This document shows positions 57,101 through 64,000 of a stretch of 64,000 bases of DNA, one piece after another (within the stretch, counting starts at the first letter, position 1; every line of letters begins with the position of its first letter). The position numbers and the translations under genes are program-made. The notes beneath the pieces were generated by a model. That model made no database searches. It saw nothing but the letters and a program-made list of their open reading frames with translations, and was not told where the DNA came from. The stretch comes from Hepsetus odoe (taxonomy: Eukaryota; Chordata; Actinopteri; Characiformes; Hepsetidae): the NCBI GenBank assembly GCA_017165825.1, contig CM029370.1, forward strand, positions 13,765,920-13,829,919. Direction: 5' to 3'.

Positions 57101-59099
57101 AGCAATGCTTTACTCCTTCCGGCTGGCTGCTATAGTAAACTGTGCATTAATCATGGAGTGTCATGTGTTTTTAGTGAAACAAACTCACTCATGTGAATAC
57201 ACAAATTACGCATCAGATTAGTGATGTCATCCATGATTTGTATCTCTGTGCTTTATTCATAACGCTTGGAGTGAAGAGTTTTTTTTTCATCACTGTTAGA
57301 AAGTGTTAGAAAGTAAAAATTAAATTAATAGTTAAGGATGTCGTTAATGAGCAGTATACCACTGAAATTAAAATTCTGAAAATATTTAAAAATCTACAAT
57401 GTCACAACTTGATCATTTACAGTATTTAGCAGATGCTCTTATCCAGCGTGACTTCCAGTTCCTAATTACAGGGACAGTCCCCCTGGGTCAACTCAGGGTT
57501 AAGGGTTTTGCTAAGGAACCCAATGATGGTAGTGCCAGAGGTGGGATTTGAACCTGCGACCTCTTGGTCTATAGGCAAATACCCTACCACGAGACCACCT
57601 CCATTTGACCTGAATCTATAAAGTATGCACTATTTATATATTAAACAAATATTAACATGACAAGAGATTTTATTCCTTTGATTGGTAGTGTATGAGAACA
57701 GTTTTGTTTTTTTTTTTAGTTCAGCTGTAGTGGCATTCCAAGTTAATGCTCTTAAAAAGTGGCAGGCAGGACAGCTTTAGTCTGTATGACACACACAAAC
57801 ACACAGAAACACAGGAGCAAAATTGCATGCTCACTGTTTCTGAGCTGCTTCTGCAGCATCTGCAGCTCCTGGTGCACCTCAGCCAGGGAGAAGCCCCCAG
57901 CAGTGTGATAACGGGGTCTTAGATGTTGGGTTTGGGGGTCAAATGATGAAAAAGGCGTCTGAGCAGAAAAGCTGGGATGGCATTGGGGGGTCTGGGGGAA
58001 GGAAACGGGACTGGCCCTGACTGCACAGAATCCTGAGCATGAGGGGAGGGCAGAAAGAGAATGAGGTCAGGGTTTACAAAATAAGGTGTTGCTGATTAAA
58101 ATGAGTCTTGTTTAATGTTCTTTAACCATCCAATTATTTGAAGAAACACCTGCCTTGCAATTATTTCGTGCTTTATGAGCTCATACTTATGAATAGGACC
58201 ACCACATACATGTACAACTGCACACTACTGGTCAGTATTTTCCACACTATACAAGGGGTACACCTGACAGTTTTTCCCAGTTTGCAGTACAGTAGGTCTG
58301 AGCAAAATCTTTGTTAGTTCCAGTGGACAGGGTAGAGAAACACCGCTAGAAGCCACACATTTTAACCTCATTTATCACAGCTATTTTCTCAACTATACTT
58401 TAAAGAGGATCATATATTGATTATTTTTATAGGAGTTTTGTCTTGAGGTACGAATACGAATAGGTTCTAATAAAGTCGCGTAGTGTATATAGGTATACTG
58501 AAGACAGCTGCACCTAGAACTGAAACATGCAGGCTGCTCAAAGTTTAGAACTGCAACATCCATGTAAATTTTTTTTGATAAAAGAAGAAGCAATGTTGAT
58601 ACAATAAGGTTTATATTCTGCATTTTTCTTGCATATTATTTTACCCTGGGGAAATAAATAAATACAATACTGATTTTTGATTAAATGTACCTCTTAGAAT
58701 TAAACACAGTAAGTTTGTTATAATGTCTTCAAGACTGAAACATACACAGAGATGAGTCTTAATCATTTTAAAAGCGTTTGGGGTCCTCTTTGTGTCATAC
58801 CTGTCTGCATTGGCCTTTGAGGGGTGCAGTGCATGCTGGGACAGCTGCTGGAGGACTGGTGGCCATGTGAGGCCGTGAGAGAGGGCACGATAGTAGAATG
58901 TGATCGAGCGGGACTCTTCATACAGTGAGAATCTATGAGAGGAGAGTATGAGGGAGAAGAAATGAAAAGGTGGAATCCAAGAGAAGTGTTTAAAATGAAG
59001 AAAAATATGAAAAACTCAAAGCAGGAGTGAAATCATGGTTTTAAAATTCTCAATAGGTTCACACAAGTACAAACAAGAATTTATATATATATATGGTGT

Positions 59100-59138
<39 letters not shown>

Positions 59139-60982
59139 AGAGTGGCCTACCAGGAACGCCCCTCTCAGCTGCCTCCACTTGGCCGAATTCACTGGTGGCA
59201 TCTAGTTCTGAGCACAACTCCAGGTCCTCATTAGTTGAGCCCTGTTCATCAGAAATGAAGGATGTGTGCTCTGACTGTTCGGTGGCCTCTGAGAGGGCAT
59301 GGCTGCTGGCAGGTGTGTCAGGACGGGGCTGCTGTTGTTCAAGTTTAGCGCGCAGGGACTCTATAAGTTTGTCCTTCTGCTGAAGCTCTTTACTCAACCT
59401 GTGGAGCACAAAGTGACAAAAATTAAAAAGACGCAACCCCAGGGTGCATTAACAGCATGCTCTGATCAATGTTTCCGAAACTCATTATTAAGAAGCATTT
59501 TGGGCTTCCCTTTTTTTTCTAGGTACCTTCAAGGCATTACAGCAGGCAGACATATTTGTTGTCTGTTTTTACTCCATATTTTACCATTATCATTACCCTC
59601 AATAACTGCTTGACCACAAAGTAAAGTATTTCTGTTGTAGACAGTGCAAAACATGGTTTCTATCTTTACCACTGTAGCGAAAAAATTATTTTGAATAATT
59701 GTGAATAATTATGCATTAAATTATTTCCTCTTTAAGCACTTACACCTATGTGAAAAAAAATTAAACCCTTCTAATTGTTAGGGCGTGCAATGTAGACTCA
59801 CACTTCAGTTCTTCACTCTCAAAGCTACATAGTCTAGACAGAGATCTTAGATTCATAGCAGGATATTGAGTACCTTATCTCGGTGGGACCTTCACCTCTT
59901 ACTTTGTGGGGCAGCGGTGGCCTAGTGGTTAGCCATGTGATCAGAGGATCGGGGGTTCGAACCCCTTCCCAATAGGTTGCCCTGAGGTACCCTTGAGCAA
60001 GGTGCCATCCCCGTCACTGCTCCCCGGGCGCTTTCAATAGCTGCCCTGCTGCACGGTGTTTGAGTGTGCATGGTTTAAAAGCAGAGGTCCAATTTCGTTG
60101 TGGTTCATTGTCTACTGTGCTTTAACCTCTGTCACTTTCAAGTACTATATAATAATAAGAAATACTCTCAAAGCTACATAGTCTAGACAGAGATCTTAGA
60201 TTCAAAGCAGGATATTGAGTACCTTATCTCGGTTGGACCTTCACCTCTTACTTTGAATAAAATATAGATATGAAATCTCTAGTTTGTGGGGTTGAGCCAA
60301 AAAATAAAATAAAAATACTAAAAGCAAGCCTCTTGACAGTAAATACATAAAGCAGCAAAGCAGGTTGAACTAAGTTATTAACTCAGGTTGAACTTCAAGT
60401 CATTAAGATGGTATCTAACCCAGGTCCTAAAGTAACAAGAGATGACAGTGTTTCACAGTTGCTGTTTATAGAGGGATAAGGAGGGTAAAATGTTTGGAAC
60501 ACCTCTCCTGCCTTTCCTGTGCAGAACATCAGGCTAATTTTGGACTGGGACTGTACTTGGAGAGGATTATTTCAGACTGATTGTTCTTTGATTAAAGGAC
60601 TTGGCGCAGTTGACGACAAGCTGACGCCAAAACATGTTCACAAATGTGCACCGCTAACCCGTGTCCCTACCCAACTTGCACTTGCACATATACAAAACAC
60701 ACTTTCAGACGTATCGTATTTTGCTGTTTATCTTTTTCACATCCTGTTACTCTAAGATATCTGTTGGAAGCATTTTCTGCAAAGTTAAGAGAACCATTTC
60801 TATTTATTAGCTGACTATATTGAAGCTCAACATGAGCCATAACCTTTGCTTACACCCTATCATATACTTTTAATTTTGTTAATTATTATGGATGTTTTAG
60901 TAATTCAGCAACGAACAGCCATCAAAGAAGTTTTCAATAAATTTACTGCTTATCTGTACAACAAAAAGTCTTAACAAGCACT

Positions 60983-61018
<36 letters not shown>

Positions 61019-61745
61019 CACAATAACTTCTCTAACACTCTGTTAACCCCCTAAGACTGCAAAGGCCTGTATTACTTGCTCTAAGAACAGTCTAGTGTAG
61101 ATATGAAATCAGTCTGAAATCAGTGTAGATATAAAAAAAAAACAATGGACTGGATAACAGAAAGAGTGGTGGTACTTTAGCACAAACAGCGTAAACCTAA
61201 GAAAACAACTGTAGCCACATGCAGCCTTATCTAGTAGCTTGCTTAGTTTTACAGTGCAATTACAATTCAATTCGGTAAATATTTTTTAGTGTAATAACAA
61301 AAACTATTTTCTATGGCATTTAATGCATTTCTTCTTGTACATTACTAGAGTGTTTATTCAGTTTTATTCAATTCCCTTTTGGCATGGCCATCTTAACTAG
61401 TTCAGTTAAAAGTAGTTTATTTTATATTTTGGTAGTTCAATCACAGATTCAATCACTATTATCCAGCACTCAAGATTTCATTATTGTATTTGGAAAACTG
61501 AATTTGATTCCATCTCTACAAAACACAAAAGCACCTCCACATACTTCTCAGCCTCCACACACTCTCCACCTTTACTCTTACTTCTCTATGTGCCGCTGCA
61601 GTGACCTCCTCTCTCTCTCCGCCTGTTTCCTTAGCAGAGTCAGCTCTCTCTCCTGTGCCCGCCATTCCCACAGGGAGAAGGAGAAGAGCGAGTCGCGGTA
61701 CAGCGGGCTGCTTTTAGACAGCATGCACCTCCACAGAGGAGCCAT
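47237..61745 (-). CDS. pde4dip: Myomegalin (PDE4DIP), short C-terminal form, 16 exons
   Basis: A coiled-coil scaffold of centrosome and Golgi that anchors PDE4D/PKA and binds gamma-tubulin partners. Exons on the minus strand: 61745-61582, 59398-59151, 58932-58801, 58032-57835, 56830-56555, 54774-54643, 54261-54139, 52950-52761, 52161-52037, 51948-51820, 51358-51266, 50937-50762, 49422-49291, 49144-49006, 48434-48388, 47428-47237. Phases agree; total about 831 aa. Matches to remembered human PDE4DIP: SKELQQKDKLIESLRAKLE, SSHALSEATEQSEHTSFISD, EEHLREIRSLRQRLEDSIQT, SPPVRDTGLSSPA, MFWRADLP, KDSMEQFIVNQ and DVLKKARTNLE. A CM2-like segment (SALQQQLLEGKMLICKM) lies near 632-648. Exon 1 encodes MAPLWRCMLSKSSPLYRDSL and replaces the roughly 1500 residues (CM1, first coiled coils) of long myomegalin. 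ATG 61745 sits in a good Kozak context (gtagccATGg). The last exon is uncertain: reading past 48388 gives another C-terminus ending at 48202. Confidence 0.88.
47622..47846 (-). repeat. tRNA-headed SINE, type A
   Basis: On the minus strand it has 'ggagcggtggcccagtgt', 'tcatgggtttgaatccc', 'gttcccctgaggtactcttg' and the type A tail ('cacaatgacaaatagtaact'). It lies in the last intron of pde4dip. Confidence 0.75.
49775..50683 (-). mobile_element. Degenerate Tc1-like transposon
   Basis: The left end 'cactgatcagccaaaacttc' is echoed in reverse by 'gtggttttaatgctaaagtg' at the right. The inside follows, in antisense, a widespread teleost Tc1-like transposase gene ('gtctgcaacaatgttcagct', 'aagtaacatccacatgaata', 'gttttggagatgcactgatc'). 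Stops and gaps make it inactive. It lies in pde4dip intron 12, transposase sense to the gene. Confidence 0.75.
51081..51126. repeat. (GT)n microsatellite
   Basis: About 23 GT units after a short AT run, in pde4dip intron 11. Confidence 0.95.
53009..53192 (+). repeat. SINE of the 'catttagcagacgct' family
   Basis: It includes 'acatttacagcatttagcag', 'gattacaggacattaaccc', 'ggagcaactcagggtcttgc', 'gtgggatttgaacctggg' and 'ctagaccaccaccacc'. It lies about 80 bp before the Tc1-like element at 53271, within the same pde4dip intron. Confidence 0.85.
53271..54084 (-). mobile_element. Internally deleted Tc1-like transposon with TIRs
   Basis: The ends 'cagtatttcacaaaagtgag' and 'ctcacttttgtgagatactg' are inverted repeats, each next to TA (53269-53270, 54085-54086). 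On the minus strand an open frame at 53513-53725 encodes the first paired-type HTH of a Tc1 transposase (GKELSEDLKKALHEDGLGC, later CSMVAKTIQQFNRTGST). The catalytic domain is absent. The element is 814 bp. Confidence 0.9.
54890..56362 (-). mobile_element. Near full-length but inactive Tc1-like transposon
   Basis: The ends 'cagttaggtccataaatatt' and 'aatttatatggacctaactg' are inverted repeats, each flanked by TA (54888-54889, 56363-56364). At 1473 bp it is close to full Tc1 length. Read on the minus strand the interior follows a transposase, including VKHGGGSAMAWVCMAASGTG and SQSPDLNPVE, but stop codons break it. It lies in pde4dip intron 5, sense to the gene. Confidence 0.9.
57411..57604 (+). 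repeat. SINE of the 'catttagcagacgct' family
   Basis: It runs 'gatcatttacagtatttagc', 'gctcttatccagcgtgac', 'aattacagggacagtccccc', 'gtgggatttgaacctgcgac', then 'ctaccacgagaccacc'. It lies in pde4dip intron 4. Confidence 0.85.
59082..59137. repeat. (AT)n(GT)n microsatellite next to a splice donor
   Basis: A TA run passes into about 19 GT units. On the transcribed strand this is a (CA)n tract starting about 14 bases into the intron after the pde4dip exon 2 donor (59150-59149). Confidence 0.95.
59815..60255 (+). repeat. Type A SINE bracketed by a 92-bp direct duplication
   Basis: The SINE (59907-60163) starts 'tggggcagcggtggcctagt', has the intact B-box 'gggggttcgaacccc' and ends in a short (ATAA)-like tail. 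The 92 bases before it (59815-59906) reappear directly after it (60164-60255) with only two mismatches and no gap. The duplicated unit runs from 'actctcaaagctacatagtc' to 'cacctcttactttg'. It lies in pde4dip intron 1. Confidence 0.9.
60987..61016. repeat. (TA)n microsatellite
   Basis: About 15 TA units in pde4dip intron 1. Confidence 0.95.
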
Positions 61746-64000
61746 GGCTACCCGGCCTGTCTGCTGCCTGCCTTGATGCCCTCTAATCCGGGCTACAGTG
61801 CCAATACCCAACTGTCCCACTCGGGAAACACACAGCAGCAGGTCCGGGGCTGTGGCGCTGGGCTCCGTTTTGCTGGCCAGTCAGCTGGAGCTTTCTGCTG
61901 TCATTAACTTGACGACTGGTGGAACTGAGACCATCACTCTCAAGACTGAGTGCATTGACAACACAGGTTTTGTGTTATCATTGGGTTAAACACATTTAGT
62001 GTGAAATATGTGTTAAAGTGAAAGCATTCAGGAAAATTTGTGTTTAGAGAAGAAAGCTAAAAGGATGATGAGATACAAAAAAATAAATAAAAACTACTCA
62101 AAGAAGTTAGAAAAGAAGAGCAGTATAAAGCTTATAAACACTGTAGTTCTGTAGAAATCATACAAAATGTAAAATGTTTATGACACTTCATCCATGTCAA
62201 ATTTAAAAACCTTTCTATAATGATTTAGAAAAAAACTCTCCAATGTGAGCCTTCACCAGGAGAATCTTGAACACAAAATGTGCTGTCTTCCAGATCTGTT
62301 AAAACAATTTCACACTGTGTGTTGTTTTTAGCTCTGCAAGTATGGATACCCCGTTTAGCAATTAGACAAAGAGCAGCTCAAATCCCCAGATTAAGCCGGA
62401 CAGCTTCCCGTTGAGGCCGATCTGTTCCGGCGCTCTCGCTGTTTTGAGTTAAGCAAGAAAGCAATGAAATCCAACCAGTTTGTTCAGTTAGCGGAGTCCA
62501 GCGCAGAGTCTTTATTAAAAATCCATTCTTGTCCATGAGATGATTATTCTAACGGTCTCTTAACTACTGCTTTAAAAACATGGACAGAAGACAAGGACAG
62601 AATGCAGCTCAGCTATCCAGATTAGGCAGGCTGGTGTCCCATTGAGGGCAATCTGTCAGGCACTCTCGCTGTGAAACAGCTCAGGCTGGCCAATGCACAA
62701 GAATGGAAATAAACCCAACTCGGATAATATTTATATGTCCAATATGTCCAGTGAAATCTTGATTAAATCTCCACTCGCATTCAATTCTTTTGGATTCCAG
62801 TGAGGGACACGTTGATCTTTCCACTCTCTCCAGCATAGACAGAAGAGTAAGAATGCTGATGAATGTCACAAGTCAACCCTTATCCTTCCCACCAGACACT
62901 AGGCTTCCAGAAACTTCCGTTCACCAGTGAGGAGGAAAAAGCCAACAAGGACCACTTCCTAAACAAGGCGTCCTTTCCCATCAGCTCCCAAACACAACAA
63001 ACAACAAACCCCTCGTGGCGGAGTGTGTGTGTGTGTGCGTGTTGCCATGTGCGGGCTCGTGTACAACGGCTGAGTCCTTGCCTTAGGGCGGGTTTGTTCT
63101 CTGCGTGGAAACAGGATGCTTTGGTTAAAGGATAGGGAGACGGCTTGTCTGATTGGCTGAATGGTCAAATACAAAGCATGTTCATTCTTTAGCACAGATA
63201 GAACACCCTAAACAAGCCTCGAGAAGTTTTTCTTAAGCTCTTTTAAAGAAGAATTAATTTAAAGCAGAACATAAACTGTTTTTTTTTTTGCATGTAACAT
63301 CCTTGCTGGTCCTTGTAGAAGTTACGATTGTAGTGCCTTCCAGGCTTCGTTGTCAAGAGTAATAGAAAAAGAAAAAAAAAGATACAGAGTAATCCTAATA
63401 TCCTGTTCACGTTTGTCCTTATAATGCCATCCAGTTGTTCTCTTCTTCACTTTTTGTCTTGTTATTTCTCCTTTCTTCTCTCTCCCTCTCTCCTCCCTCT
63501 CTCTCGCTCTGGCTTTAGCTGCCTCTGACCTATTTCACTCACGAGGTTTAATAACCTAACCTGATTAGTGCCTAGGTCAACACCCCATCCTAAGTCCTGG
63601 CATGACTGCAGTAGCATCAACCATGTGATCACTCCGAATGGCCAAATGTTCACATGAAGGGGTGACACTCACACACAAAAAAACAACCCCAACTAAAAGC
63701 CACGACTGAAAGGACGTCAACATTATGCAAATCCCTGTCCCCTCCCCACTTCTAGTCAATTACAGCAAATGAGCATACTGGCACCAAAACACAGTTAAAT
63801 CCAGCTTCACATCTGGCTGACCATCTGTGCAATAAAGCTTTCGATGTCTCTGTTTCTCTTCTTTTAGCCTCTTTTTCTCTATCTCGCGCTCTCTAACACT
63901 CTTTCCCTCTCTCATTTAGTTTTTATAATTACCCACAGAGCAAAGCTTGACCTTATTTTCACCCCATCAGTGAACATCTTATAGTAGTAATGTGGGGAGG
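61746..64000. other. Sequence upstream of the short pde4dip first exon
   Basis: No further exon was recognised on either strand. The first 150 bases are moderately GC-rich, as expected of a 5' leader. A diverged direct duplication occupies about 62387-62840. From 63430 to 63510 and 63830 to 63920 there are CT-rich, low-complexity tracts. If a full-length pde4dip exists, its other exons must lie beyond 64000. Confidence 0.5.
62387..62840. repeat. Diverged tandem duplication, 231-bp offset
   Basis: 'gcagctcaaatccccagatt' with 'gaggccgatctgttccggc' and 'gctctcgctgt' (from about 62375) corresponds to 'gcagctcagctatccagatt' with 'gagggcaatctgtcaggca' and 'ctctcgctgt' (from about 62605). Similarity fades beyond this core but continues in parts ('acatggacagaaga' against 'agcatagacagaaga'). 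Confidence 0.55.

Noticed and set aside
59907..59980. tRNA gene at the SINE head
   Set aside because: A-box and B-box are present but the cloverleaf is not completed; the sequence continues into the SINE body shared by all copies.

Overview
This is eukaryotic nuclear DNA from a ray-finned, almost certainly teleost, fish. Its genes are split by GT-AG introns, the exons give vertebrate proteins, and the introns carry teleost-type repeats: tRNA-headed SINEs, several Tc1/mariner-like transposons, a hAT-type MITE and LINE 3' ends. The SINE carrying a 'catttagcagacgct' core hints at an otophysan (characin, catfish or electric-fish relative), but this is only a guess. All exon models were worked out by hand from reading frame, splice sites and remembered family sequences, with no search. 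Nothing in the window looks bacterial or viral. || Layout: (1) 3169-3401 (+) is the last coding exon of a STK35/PDIK1L-like protein kinase; the rest lies left of the window. (2) 7371-26744 (-) is a complete 15-exon elp3 gene (548 aa), the catalytic subunit of Elongator. (3) 26745-29586 is a head-to-head intergenic region holding CA, AAC and CT microsatellites, an 18-bp minisatellite and a 29/32-bp minisatellite complex. (4) 29587-40904 (+) is a complete 10-exon slc25a24-type gene (476 aa), a calcium-regulated mitochondrial ATP-Mg/phosphate carrier. (5) 43080-47236 is the convergent spacer. (6) 47237-61745 (-) is a 16-exon gene for a short, C-terminal form of myomegalin (pde4dip, about 831 aa) starting from its own first exon. 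(7) 61746-64000 is upstream sequence with a diverged 231-bp direct duplication. || The three complete genes belong to unrelated processes (tRNA wobble-uridine modification, mitochondrial adenine-nucleotide transport, centrosome/Golgi scaffolding) and there is no sign that they form a pathway. elp3 and slc25a24 may share a promoter region. No new multi-gene system was found. The most interesting leads are two unannotated exon-like segments in the slc25a24-type gene (a possible alternative first exon near 30207 and a frame-preserving 105-nt cassette exon at 34232-34336), a SINE flanked by a 92-bp near-perfect duplication in pde4dip, SINEs that share one head but have two different tails, and the private start of the short pde4dip gene.
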